DNA from: Otis tarda
Taxonomy: Eukaryota > Chordata > Aves > Otidiformes > Otididae
Direction of reading: 5' to 3'
NCBI GenBank assembly: GCA_026413225.1
Contig: CM048553.1
Location: 140,500,690-140,564,689, forward strand
DNA: 64,000 bases
This document shows, one piece after another, positions 12,754-24,284 of the stretch (position 1 is the first letter of the stretch; each line of letters begins with the position of its first letter). A program made the position numbers and the translations under genes. A model generated the notes under the pieces. That model had not been told where the DNA came from, searched no databases, and saw only the letters and a program-made list of their open reading frames with translations.

Positions 12754-12759
12754 AATAAA
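12754..12759 (+). promoter_or_regulatory. POP1: candidate proximal POP1 polyadenylation signal (AATAAA)
   Basis: A canonical hexamer in CACAAATAAAATATAG, on the coding strand about 540 bases after the stop. Confidence 0.5.
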
Positions 12760-13264
12760 ATATAGCCTGGCTATATAATCTTGAATTACAGTAACTGGAG
12801 CTCTTAAATTGGAATGCATATCAACCTCTCTCTCTAGTCAGAGAGAAAACGCTGTTTTTGAAAGGTAATAAGCCTTTCAGATGCAAATTGCTGTTGGTGG
12901 CTCAGCATATGATTTCTGTTAATAATAGGGGATATTTTGGTTACTTAAAACACAAGATTATTTTTGTATGGAATGTGCTAGAATTGAAAGGTTCTTCATG
13001 TTACACTACGGTTTATGAATTTTGTTTGAACAGTCAAAACTTGTAAAGTATGCTGGAGGGGTGAAGGGAGAAAGGTGTTTGATTTGACTGGGACAAGGTG
13101 AGTTGGTGTTTTGTTGGGATTTTTTTAATGATAGCCTTAAGCTTCTAGCCATTCCTGAGTTCAGCAGCTTGAAAAGGAGTTTACAATAATACACTGTAGT
13201 TTAGTAACAGCATTGATACAAATATATGACAGTTGGTAAAATTACTCTGAAATGATCATGTACA

Positions 13265-13270
13265 AATAAA
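13265..13270 (+). promoter_or_regulatory. POP1: candidate distal POP1 polyadenylation signal (AATAAA)
   Basis: A canonical hexamer in TACAAATAAAAATG, about 1050 bases after the stop. The following bases contain T- and TG-containing sequence, as expected downstream of a cleavage site. Confidence 0.45.
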
Positions 13271-13290
13271 AATGTAATCTATTGTTAATT

Positions 13291-13583
13291 CAAGAGTCCA
13301 CTGACTAAGTGTGATTCTTTAAGGAATTAAGTATGGACCAGTTAATGACTTTGTCTTTCTAAGTATCAGTCTGCAAATTAATTCCCTCATTCACAGTTTT
13401 GTTTGCAAAAGTTTTAGGCGAATAGATTAATATTGGCTGGAGTTGCTTGTTGGAGGAAGAATTTAGAGTACCTTACCCTCACAATTATTAAAATCTGGGG
13501 CCATTATTGGATTAAATATGGTACACACATGAGGAAGTGGAGAGAACATATCTGATCGCAGGGGAAATTTGGGAAGTGGGGCT

Positions 13584-13620
<37 letters not shown>

Positions 13621-16600
13621 TCTTCAGAAGACCAATTTAGGAATTGTGTGCCTGTTGGAGTTATAGCAGCGTGTGGGACAGAAAGGTGCAGCCTCCAGTA
13701 TGGCTTGGACTACAGTACCATGAGAAATCACGCTGAACGGCCCCAGTATCGCTCACCTTCCATGCACTTGATAAAGCCATCGTCATCCCAGAAAGGTCCC
13801 AAGAAGCATCTGCGCAAAAGCCGGCAGATGGCCCCAGAGGAAACAGCTTGGTACTGTGCAAGGCTGAGATTCACAGGCTCCTGGCCGGCAGCTGTGAGCC
13901 CTGCAGCCTGTAGGTATGTGCAAATAAGGAGCCCCTTAAACACTACAGCCTGACTGCTCTGATTAATTTCTTTTGTGGTAATAATCCTGGATTTAATGAA
14001 CTTTTTGAATTGTGAGCCCGATTGAAATATTTCTAGGATCAGAGTTGCTAGAGCTGTGCTTCATGGGAAAAAAGAAGAGGAGGTGATGTTATATGGCTTT
14101 TCCCTTCCTTCATTTCCCTTACCTTCTTGGGAGATATGTATTTTCTTGCCTCACTAGACCTGCCCTGTATGTGAGAAAGAAAGAAGAGAAGCCCCCCCCA
14201 ACCAAGCTATAATTTTTTCTTTTCTGCTTGTAGATCTTTTGTTCACTGAATCTTTCCCAGGTTTTTATTTTCTTGAAAAACATCTGGAGTCTTTTTTGTT
14301 TTTCTCCTATTGGTAATTTCTGCCAGGTTTTCATTTTGACACTTCCTGTTACTTTTCTTTGATTTCTATTCTCTATTTCTGATTTATGGTCCTCTCTGGT
14401 GAGCCAATGAACAGAAACTGGAATCCAAGTGCATCCTGTTCTGTGTATCTTGTAATATTGTTACACAGTTGTTTTCCTTTAGGTCAGTGATTTATGTCTT
14501 AAGACTTCACTCCTTGTAAAATACACTGCAAGCCCGATAAGTTAAAAATGCTCAAAACACTCAGCCAAAGTTTGTCAGAAAAATAGCGTGACTTTATGTA
14601 GCAGAAAGGAAATTTTTATCAGTGGTTGGGATTTCCAGATTCTAAGCATCTCAAGGGTGACTTAGTCATAAAAACCATGTCAACACTGGATAATCAAACT
14701 GGATAATTAAACCTGTGTTATCTGTGTATCAGCTGGACAATATGTCGGTGTTCATCATGCTGAATCAGGTGTAGTTTGCAGCACACATCTGTTCTTCTGC
14801 TGTGTCTTACTGCAGTTACTACCCATGAGGTTAACTACCCCAGAGCATCTGTATCTGCTCCTGTGGGCTCTGATACATGAGCTTTTTTAGGAACCCAGGA
14901 AGCTCTCGCTTAGCAAAAGATGCTCTCACAAGCTCTCTGGCTCCCATGCTGTTCTTCAGATAACTTTCTCAAAATGGATGCCAGCGCAAACCCTTAGCTT
15001 TTGTTCCTTGGTTGGCAACAGCTTTTGGAGGCTGATGTGAAGCACAGAAGGCAATTCCGGCATTCTGGATTGAATGCTACGGTGCCGCTCCTCTTGCTCT
15101 ACCTATGGCTCCCTCAGAGCAGCTGAATAAATGCTGTACTTGAGACTTACTTGGCGAAGGGTCTTTTCCCAGCCTGAACCATGGCTTACATGGTAGTTGC
15201 CTGCTCTGTTAATACAGGCGCAGAGATGAATACACTTAGCAAGCTGAGGGTCTCATGGCTTTGAAATGCACTTTCTTTACCATTGCAAATGCAGAAAATG
15301 AGGTTGCAGAAGAGGGTGGCGATTACTCTGTGGAATGAGGTGAGGTGGGACTGTGGCCAGATTTTTGTGTGTTTGTTAAAGACATTCAGGGCAATCGGTT
15401 TGTTTAGCAGCGCGTAAGTAATGGAGGAAGTTACCTGGCAGAAAGGCAGCTGGGGTTGCTGAAACAAATCTGGGAAAATAATTGGCAAGGTGACAGAGCG
15501 CTTGATGGAGGTGGAAGCCTTAGGGGATCATGGCACACACAGACAGAGGGATAGTCAAATGCAGCATGACAGTTTTCTTTCAGTGCTCTAAATCTGGAAG
15601 AGCCAGATATGTCAAACCTGATACATTCACATGTCTGTGTGAGGTAGGTAGTAGGAACAGAGCTCAGGGGAGTAAACTACCAAAGGCAGGTTTCTAAAGC
15701 GCTAAGACTGAGAAAAACAGAAAAGCAATAGCACTGTTTTATTTTCCCAGAGTACAACACGCAGAAAAACCTCACCTGAAGTTCCATGCTTCTAAATGCT
15801 GTTCCCAGAGGTCAACAATCTAAATAGCACCCACAGTTTACCTCCTGCAAATTCAACTCAGCTGTACTAAAATTCTTCTTTGTGAACACTGGTCTCATCA
15901 AATCCCTGCAAGAGCATGTAACTTGTACTGAATAATGAGAAAGGATAGAGGAGATGGGCTGAAACCATTTTGTGGCAGTTTTGAAAGTCAGAGCCTGCTT
16001 GTGCTCGAACAAAATAATGAGTTCAAGGTAGTTTGCAAAGTAGGTGGGGTAACAAATGAACAGAATAGACAAAACACTGCTTTCATTTATTGCATTGAGT
16101 CTCCTCTTAAAGAAATACGATTTCCTCTATAGTAGGAAAAAATGCCTACACAGAACAATTAGTTTTAAAAAATTTTTAGACACTCCAAGATGTGGATAAC
16201 ATCTACCAGCATTGGCTTGCTTGACACATTTTAGCTGTCTTTTGGTCATGGGCTTACAGCAATGTTGCTAATCTGTCAGCCTCGCACAGCTAAGCCTGAT
16301 TCTTAAGAAACAGAAATCAAAAAGACATCCAGGACACAGCAAGAATAAACCAGAGAATGAAAAAGCAGTCTGAGGGAAGAGCAGCTCAAATTTCACGATC
16401 CAAGTATGCGAGGATTTTCTGTAATTTCTAGAAAGGATAGTGCAATTCAATATTTCATTTCATCTCAAGAAGATCAAATAAATAACCAGGATGAGAAAGA
16501 CTGACTGTTTCAGCTCAGTTCTTCTCTCAAGCATCCTGTTTCTAAGCCCAGAAAATTTTAAAAAGAATACAATGGTTGTGATAGATAGTAGAGCTTATGC

Positions 16601-17473
16601 ATCCGTCAGTCTGAATGCCTGTCAGGGCTGGCTCACACATCACTTCTATTAATTTCTGGGGGATTTTTATTGTTTTGGGGGGTTTTTTTTTTATTGTTTT
16701 TGTTCATTTGTCACACTGGGTAATATTTGAAATATATTTTTTTTTAGATTTGGGTTTTTTTGCCTTTTAGTAAAAAGATGAAGCGAAAGCAAACTCAGTC
16801 AGGCAAAACCTGAGTTATTTAGAGCTTTATCACTCAAAAAATGAATTTAAATGCTGCCTCAGAAATAAACCACCTCTTCCTCCCCACTTGAGACACCCCA
16901 GTTGTTTTAACTATGGCTCTAGTGATGCATCCTACATGTCTACAGTTATAATTAATGATAAATACATATCTTCTGCATGGGAAGAGAGATTATCTTCATT
17001 TTATCACACATATACTTCTGAAAAATCTTACCTGGGTTGTACTAGGTGCCATCCAAGGCAGTGTCACCCACATATGAAGCCAGTTGCTCAGAATGGGTTG
17101 AACTGGGTAAGAAAGAGGGACCACATGCATCTGAGTCTATTCTGTTCCTTAGCACTCAAAAAAATCCAGACTACATGCACAGAGGAGCAAATTGTAAACC
17201 TGCAATTAAAAATACACTTTCCAGATTGGCAGTTGCTTAATGAAGAGATTTTAATTTTTTTTTTTTTAAGATGCACATGGAAATGGTTTTGGTACAGGCC
17301 AGCAAGGATTAAAGGGTTAGCGACAGATAATTTATTTTCCTATAAGACAGAATGTCAATTGCATCCAGGTTTTCTGAATATTTTTACAATGCAATAATTC
17401 TTGTAAATTATTTGGCAAATGTATCAAGGGGGTTCCAAATGAAATCACAAAAATGTATGAAATTGACTAAAAC
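13291..17473. other. intergenic sequence downstream of POP1
   Basis: Non-coding as far as can be judged. It contains a poly-T tract at 13587-13617, followed by a 350-base stretch open in several frames on both strands that I could not match to anything. The rest is unremarkable AT-rich sequence with open frames below 170 residues and no family resemblance. Confidence 0.65.
13587..13617. repeat. poly-T tract (31 T)
   Basis: 31 consecutive T on the plus strand, ending in AAGTC. It could be simple low complexity or the A-tail of a minus-strand retrocopy lying to its right. No parent gene was recognised for the adjacent sequence. Confidence 0.85.
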
Positions 17474-17493
17474 CTTCTCTTTTTAAAGAGAAG
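17474..17493. repeat. short perfect inverted repeat
   Basis: CTTCTCTTT and AAAGAGAAG flank two T. It is too tight to be a microRNA hairpin and could be a palindromic binding site or chance. It sits 34 bases from the larger hairpin. Confidence 0.7.
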
Positions 17494-17527
17494 CAAATGA
17501 AAATAAGCATTAGTGCATCAATGAAAT

Positions 17528-17603
17528 AGTAGTCTAGGGAAAGTCTTAAAAGAGAATTAATTGTAGTTTCTATTAGTCCTTTTAAGACTTTCCCTAAGCT
17601 ACT
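17528..17603 (+). ncRNA. strong hairpin, microRNA-precursor-like (unproven)
   Basis: The arms 17528-17552 and 17579-17603 are 25 bases each. They pair throughout except for one G-U wobble and one C-A mismatch; the shared core is TAGGGAAAGTCTTAAAAG. Beyond a small internal loop, TTAAT (17557-17561) pairs with ATTAG (17572-17576), leaving a ten-base terminal loop. A few more pairs are possible below the base of the stem. Total length and shape suit a microRNA precursor. A short inverted-repeat relic (MITE-like) is the main alternative. No known microRNA family was recognised from the arms. Confidence 0.4.
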
Positions 17604-17703
17604 GTATTTTGAGGTGTTAATAATTTGTAAGAATTAGAGTAAATTATTTTTTTAAAAATTTGCCATAGTTTCTATTTGTGTCTTTAAGAATTTACTTTTA
17701 TGC

Positions 17704-18010
17704 CTATAGGTAGCACACAGCGGCACAACTTCTAAAATGGCAGACGCAAACTGTAGCCCCTACAGTGCCCCCAAACCTGATGCTGGGACCGAGGAGGTTT
17801 CCAGGGCGGTGCCCAACCTGGATGCGCAGGTCTAGCAGCCGCCAGCTGAGACAGGCACTGGAGCATGAGAAAACAACCTCTGCAGAAATTGCTCCTGGTG
17901 CAATGTGACAGCAGCTCTCTGTCAAAAGCTGTGGAAGCTCATCCTGCCTGTGCTGGTGGCAAAGCTCTGGAGCCCTTTGATGCTGGAGAACGAAGGATGA
18001 GTCTAACAAG
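17704..18010. other. CpG-richer island of unknown origin beside a CR1 end
   Basis: About 300 bases clearly richer in G, C and CpG than the AT-rich sequence on both sides. A 32-codon frame starts at ATG 17737 and stops at 17833-17835 (MADANCSPYSAPKPDAG then TEEVSRAV). An open frame also covers the minus strand. No gene or repeat family was recognised. It may be an unrecognised repeat, a retrocopy fragment or a regulatory island. Confidence 0.4.
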
Positions 18011-18226
18011 TATAGAATCATAGAATCTTTAAGGTTGGAAAAGTCCTCCAAAATCATCAAGTCCAACCATCAACCTAAAACCACCATGTTCACTAAACCA
18101 TGTCCTGAAGTGCCACGTCTACACATTCTTTAAACACCTCCAGGGATGGTGACTCCACCACTTCCTTGGGCAGCCTGTTCCAGTGCCTGATCACTCTTTC
18201 AGTAAAGAAGTAAAGAAGTGTTTTCT
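18011..18226 (-). mobile_element. CR1 LINE 3'-end fragment, minus orientation
   Basis: Read on the minus strand, this has the CR1 3' end: CAGGCACTGGAACAGGCTG, then a FOCUS-type non-coding tail, AGGTTGATGGTTGGACTTGA, and the terminal ATTCTATGATTCTATA repeat. CR1 inserts as 5'-truncated copies, which fits about 215 bases of 3' end only. AGTAAAGAAG is partly duplicated near 18200-18218. CR1 is the dominant LINE of birds and reptiles. Confidence 0.93.
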
Positions 18227-20530
18227 GAAGTAGCTCAGAGAGCCCAATGCAGGCATTCTGGGTTCATTTGCCAAAAACAGAAAGAAAAAAAGGAAACAAC
18301 TTGGTTTTTTTAGGTTAGTAGATGTGCAGAAGGCTAGTTTTACTCCACTTTAAGTTGTCCAGCAAAACCAGAAATATCCAGAAAATACCAATTCCCTGCT
18401 GGAAGGCTGGTTTAGTTTTTTTAATTTTTAATTGTAATGCTATAGCCTTGAGATTATTTTCTATAGCATGGACACTGTAGCATATACACTTTAATACGTA
18501 CATTAAAACACATCAAATGAAGATCTAAGTCCACAGCATTAGCACATGTCTCAAGTAATAGATCTCTTTCAGCAATTAAAATGCTTGGCTTTTAAGAGCT
18601 AAGTGTTTCAAACCAGCGGTGTGTGGCTGGAGCACCCCATGGGGGGTTTGAATCTGCAGCTCCCATTCTGGTTCCCATCAAATCCTTCCGCGAGATCCTC
18701 TGCTGAGTTCCCCCCATGAGATCGTACTCAGTGCCCTTGCCGTTTGGTGTGGAGTGGTTTATTTTTTGACAACTTTCCTGTTGAAGTGCAGTGGAGACCA
18801 CAGAAGAGGAAAAGGCCACATTTATGCTGTATCTGTGTTTAAATTCCACATTGGCCCTACTCTGAGTAAATCTTGGCCTTCATTTTGAAATACTGTGTAT
18901 TTTTTCAGTCAGATCTCCTTCTGTAAAAGGCCGTCAAAAGCTGAAAGATTACTGTCCCACAGTACAAGGAGGGATGCTGTTAGTCTGGCCAAGTAGCTAT
19001 CAAAAATATGCAGGAAATACAACATAAATTCATTTTTCTCCAAATGTTTTCTGCAGACAAGATCCCAGGCTATTAGGTTAACTCCAGGGACTATAAAGAC
19101 AATAATTTGAATGAGAAGTCCCAGGACAGTAGTCAGGTTTCATGTGGTCTTCAGGGGTGGGAACAAAAAACGCTACCAAGAATAATGACTTCCCTTTCAC
19201 CGTTCACAATAGTGAACTCCACATGTCAGCTAGATTGCAGTTTTTTTAAGAAGCAAGAGAGATGACCTCTTCTATCTGCAAGGTCATTAAATTGATGACC
19301 ATTAAAAACTGATTCTTAACCAGATCCATTTGTGAAATTAATTTGCATATTTTCAAGAATATAAATTAGCCTATGGGGACCTAGACTTGGAGAAAAACAT
19401 ACAAGTTGCAGTATCTCTTTCTTCCTTTTCAGTCCTCAAAATGTTAAGACCAGGGAGTATCGAGATATATGAAAAGCTTCAGCCAACCTCCTGATGGAAT
19501 TTTGAGTCTCCTTCTCAAACAGGAGCTAAACAGGGTTTCTGACCTCACAGACAGGATGTGCTTTTATCCCATAATATAAAATTATAGAAAACACACAAAA
19601 GAATCCCCTTTGACCTTCGATTGCTAGAATTAAAATTTCTTTCCATTAGGATATCACCTGTCTTCTTTCATAGACTGCAGTAGGCACCCTTCAATTAACT
19701 GTACATTTTTCTGTATGAACCTTCAGGTTTTGTCATGATAAAATTTTTTTCAAGCAGAAAATACAAGGGAGAAGAATGAAACGCAGATATTTTCTCTGAC
19801 CCTTTAGACATCTAGGTATTTTTCCCCCAAATATGAAGCAATATATCTTACAGAAAACTCTATAAAGTATGATTTTCCAATAAATTAAAATATTAATTTA
19901 AATTTAAAATATTTTGAAAAAAAATTTTCTCTTTCCACATTCAAGCCCTGAAATACTTTTGGATAAACTTGCAGGGCACCTCTCTCCCCTAAGTCTCTTT
20001 TGGGCACCAGCATGCAGTCTGAATTGATTCCTTTCCTCTGAAGAATAAAACCATCAATCTCTATTTCCTGCCACTTCAAATTCAAGCGAGATGCTGCAGG
20101 AAGAAAAATAGTGATTGGCAGAGCTTGCAGAGGGACCCAGGAGGAGAGAGGAGTGCCAGCTCATCCAGCAGAAAAACTCATGCGAAACAATTCCTGGTCC
20201 AAGGAAACCAGACCAAAACTCTCACTGTAACATCCATCATTGATAGAAACAAATGCTGTCATGCTTCTGAGCGTGTTCCAACTTAATGAAGGGACAAGCA
20301 ACCAAAAGGGAAAAAAAAAAAAAGAGGAACTCCCAACTGTGACAGCACATATGCACAACATCTCTTCACAAGAGAAATAAAGCACTGAATTAAAATTTAT
20401 GGCTTCCCAGTAGCATTGCATACCCTGGGAACAGTGAATGTTTTGTTCCTTCCCAAAATGACAAGTGTTAAGATCATAAAATCAAACTCAACTGGAGTAG
20501 CAAATTGATTCTAGACTATCTAGTTCTTCC
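18227..20530. other. intergenic sequence, nothing recognised
   Basis: AT-rich, with open frames no longer than 85 residues. The string AATTTGCATATTTT near 19338 contains a perfect POU octamer (ATTTGCAT), which is too common to call a regulatory site alone. Confidence 0.6.
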
Positions 20531-20722
20531 AGGCTGCGTCACGCCGAGTGGAGTCAGTGGTTGGTTGCCTAGGGTAGCAAAATATTAGAAATAACACAGT
20601 ATTTAGTGACTGCGCCTCACGAGCGTGCCTCCGAGAGGGGAGGCGTGTTCATGTGTTACTCTGCTTAGCGCAGCAGAAACCTTAGAACTGAGTCAGTCCT
20701 GAGTCTTGCCTTTCCGGCCAAC
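20531..20722. promoter_or_regulatory. CpG-rich patch with AP-1-like sites, candidate regulatory element
   Basis: About ten CpG dinucleotides fall in about 190 bases (GCGTCACGCCGAG, GCGCCTCACGAGCGTG, TTCCGGCC), while the flanks are nearly CpG-free. A perfect AP-1 heptamer TGAGTCA lies at 20689-20695, with near-matches GGAGTCA at about 20550 and TGAGTCT at about 20699. Possible roles are an enhancer or the promoter of an unannotated transcript. No TATA box or exon could be paired with it. The functional call is inference only. Confidence 0.3.
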
Positions 20723-21189
20723 TTTCCAACAGCAATGAACTAATAGCATTTCCAAAGGTTAAGATTTCTGTAACTTTGCCAAATGTTAGGGTCATGCCCT
20801 GTTTTTCTGCTAAAACAATTTACTTCCCTCATTTTTTTCTCATGACCTTTTCCCCACTATTTGCCACCATCCGTTCTGGCCCTTTCCCATCTTGCTACAG
20901 ACCTTCACCATACTGCTGAAATTATCAGCTTCACGTTTGTGTTTTGCTCCATCTGTGCAAATATGAGCTGCAGAACTGTGGGAGCTGTAACGAATCTGCC
21001 TAAGCCTTAGCTGCTCATTGTACAACAAACAAGGTAGCCTCTGAACTTCAGATGTGTGCAAGGTTACTCATACGTCCATTGTCCTCAAGACTCAAATCTG
21101 GCTTCAATGAAATTTTATCTTGTCAACAGTAAGGACATGAGCATGTGGAGACATTGCCCTGGTGCTTACCCTTACAATTTGGTGGCACA

Positions 21190-21215
21190 CCCCCCCTTTT
21201 TTTTTTTTTTTTTTT
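21190..21215. repeat. C-run followed by poly-T tract
   Basis: A run of eight C directly followed by about 19 T. Low complexity; no retrotransposon body was recognised on either side. Confidence 0.8.
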
Positions 21216-23490
21216 GTTTCGATGAGGCAACGCTGCGTTCATGCTAGAAAAACATCTTCCTAGAAGCCTTGACTCTTGATAAGGAGACCATCACCACTTT
21301 CACCCATGTGCAATTACTGGACACAATGCTCCTGCCCTTTGGTCTGACACCGCCTGGTTGTGGCTGGAGGTGGGGTAATGATCTGGGTTCATCACTGGTG
21401 TTATCTGATATTGCACGTCTTTTATAAATTTAGTAGTCCTTCAGCGTTGGAGGATATCCAACATGTGGTTCTCAGCCTCTGAAATTCTTCACGCTGGGTC
21501 TGAAAAATTTTCTTAACAATTTTTTTTTTTTTGCATAAGTGTGGTATTTTAACCTTTTTCCCTTGGAAAAGATTATAAATGTGTTTTATTCTTCTCCCCT
21601 TCCTCTGTGACCATATTCTCTAGTTAGATGTCCCTTGTTTGCATTTTCCTTGGGAGCACACTGCAGTTTTGTAGCCCAACAGCATCTTCAGGCAGCACTA
21701 GCAGAAGAACTTACCTGGTGAGCAGGAGCTGGCCCAGAAGCTTTGGCAATGCCCTCACCTGCAGCCAACGGATGGCCAAAAGCGCCAGGCTGAGGCTTAC
21801 AGGGGAGAGCACTACTGTATCATTTTGCAACCTGCAGGAGCTCACCCCAGGCATGGGATTTGGCCTCCTCTCCAGCCCCTTGGCTTCTTCAGGCCATTTA
21901 TTTCTGGAGATGGCGGCCCTGCACGTGGCTCTTCACTGCACAGAAATGCACCAGGTGCAGGTTTAATGAGTGAGCGAGACAGTAACGCCCCACCGCACAT
22001 GCTCGTTAGGTGATCTCCAAATCCTTCTAACTGTCAAGTCAACAACTAAAATTTCCTCCAGGACCCAGCCCTGTGCTGCACTCTGTGAAGCTATTTCCAT
22101 AGCGAACGTTACTGCCTGCGACTGCCTTTTGCTTTGAAGTCTTGCTCGGAGGGTGGGGGATGGCAGGGAAAAGGCCTGTGTGTATTTTTGTAATGAAGAG
22201 AGGGGTTTTTTTTCTTCAGTTTCCACTCATGTGGTAATGGCTGAGCTTTGCTTCATTTCTTCTTGTGAAGGAAATGTTCCAAAATAAAAAAATACCTCAC
22301 CGAGTTTCAAGAAGCCTCAACACTGGGAAACCTGGAACTGGGAGTTTCCTAAAGTTAGGGACTGAAAGTGAGATTACAACAAAAGCCTTTTCACTATGAT
22401 GTTGACTTCTGTTATCACCCCAGGTTTTCATACAAAATAATTTACACAAGGCCAACATGAAGAGAAGCAGCAGCAGGAGAAGGATGTGTTGGCAAAAAAG
22501 GGGTATATTATGGATACCCCCATAGCAGGGCAGTCTGGAGAAGATGCAGGAGAGGCAGAAGAGCTGTGTGTTGGTGCTGCATAGTCATCTGCAGGCGCAG
22601 AAGGATGGAGGGACCAAAAGGAAGAAATTAACCGAGAGGCTAAAGGCAAGAGGCAAGTTAATGGGTAGCCTCATGCGGGGAGGCACTGTGAGATAGCTGG
22701 TGGAGGATGGGAGGATATGCCTCTGAGACCAGGAGAACATGCTTCTCCGAGATGTGAAGCTGAAGAGAAATGAGAGGAAGGAAGTCCCTGCCCACCTCCT
22801 CCCGGGACCATCCCAGCTGACCTGCTGGCCCCAGTCCCACCTGCGTGGTGCTCACAGCCTGGCTCACCTACCCCCCGGCTGCACATCAGCTCCTTACTGG
22901 GGCCAAGGATTTTTCAGCTGCTTTTCAAACTCAGGCTTGGGACCTGTATTTTAGCTCTAAGATAAACACTTTCTAAGCTGTCTTCTTTCTCACAGTGCAA
23001 GCATGAGGTGGTTTTAATTATCTCAGGGAAGCTTTCCTTGGCCAGGCCAATTTGTTCACTGTTTCTCTTGTGGAGTTGGTCTGTTTGTCTTCTGGAGCTG
23101 GCCTATAAACCAGCTATTAGGGCTTTATTGTATAACATTATCAAGAAAGTAATCTTTGAAAAAAAATGAAATCACTTATAACAACCCTTTTTTTTTCTTT
23201 GCAAATAACTTCATAGAAGCCAAATGATCTCCACAGCTGACCACCCAAACTTGCTGGAAAATGCTGGCTCCAAATGAAAATGGTTAGATTTAGTCATGTT
23301 TTAGTCCTAAAATGTTTTAAGTGTTCATTTGGGTGGGAAAAATAAAGTTTTTCCTGTAGGGGGATGATATTCCCTATGATATGAAAGAAGGCTGCTTTAT
23401 TTTTCAGAATGATATATTTTTGAGTCATCAATGCATTATATGCACAGAGACAAGCAAGTCCTGCTCTTTGCTAGATTTATGTCTGTTTTA

Positions 23491-23504
23491 CACACACACA
23501 CACA
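23491..23504. repeat. (CA)7 microsatellite followed by CT repeats
   Basis: Seven CA units run directly into CTCTCT. Short and probably only mildly polymorphic. Confidence 0.85.
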
Positions 23505-24252
23505 CTCTCTCATATAAAGAAAGAAAGTGATGGCGAGAAAGAACAGCAGCAATTATTACACCTACTGGTTTTATTATCGGTTTTGCTGTGCAGACTCTGA
23601 ACCATGTGGGTGTTGATTGTTGACTTTTTAAGAGACTTAGTGAAGGTTACCCTTGGAAATTTTGACATTCATGATGATAAATGTGCTACTCGCTTAGAGG
23701 AATTCAGTTATCTTAAACAGACTGTAACAAAAATTTAATTTTCCTTTTTTTTCTTTGACATGCTTCTGCATTATTCCTTTTCATAGCTAATGCCAGTATT
23801 TTTCAGATGACTGTGATTTTCTTGCTTTCCTACTGACAAAGGGAAAAGAAGTATCTTTCTTAAGTGCTCCTCAAAAGAAACAGAAAAGCAACAGCATTGT
23901 AAGTACCAAAAGGAGACTCCTTAATATTTACATTTACATTTTATTTACAATCCTATTCCAAAGGAAACTTGATGGATGAAGAGTACTGGTTCTAGTCAGA
24001 CTATCCTTTTACATCTCATCTCTGATGCACCTCTCATTCACTGAGAAAATGTTTCCAGACTCTTAAAAGGCTATTCCTCAACCCAGAAAATGAAAGAAAC
24101 TCATTAGAAAATCTGTCTCTTTTCAGGGGTCCATGCATTTACTGTCCATAACTTCTACAGCCCACCTACCTTGCTTCCTTGGGATTCTCTTACACTAGTG
24201 ACGAATATGCAACTTTCCTTAAAATCTATACTCCCTCTCAGTTCTTGCACGT

Positions 24253-24284
24253 TGTCCTGGTTCTGGCTAGGATAGAGTTAATAT
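24253..24284 (+). mobile_element. possible LTR remnant of an avian ERVL-type element
   Basis: TGTCCTGGTTCTGGCTAGGA and the following GATAGAGTTAAT resemble the 5' end of an ERVL-class solo LTR common in many neoavian birds. Only the first 30-odd bases resemble what I remember. No internal region or partner LTR was seen, so it is a short, old, broken fragment at best. Confidence 0.35.

Larger units (their letters stand above)
12217..13290 (+). other. POP1: POP1 3' UTR and candidate cleavage region
   Basis: AT-rich non-coding sequence follows the POP1 stop codon. Two canonical AATAAA hexamers lie within it, at 12754-12759 and 13265-13270. They are about 540 and 1050 bases past the stop, so two alternative 3' ends are plausible. 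The exact cleavage site cannot be read from genomic DNA. Confidence 0.6.
20723..24252. other. intergenic sequence with simple repeats
   Basis: Contains a C-then-T tract at about 21190-21215, a less AT-rich stretch at 21650-22930 with frames open on both strands but no recognisable protein, and a (CA)7 microsatellite at 23491-23504. No gene, RNA or full-length transposon was recognised. Confidence 0.6.
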
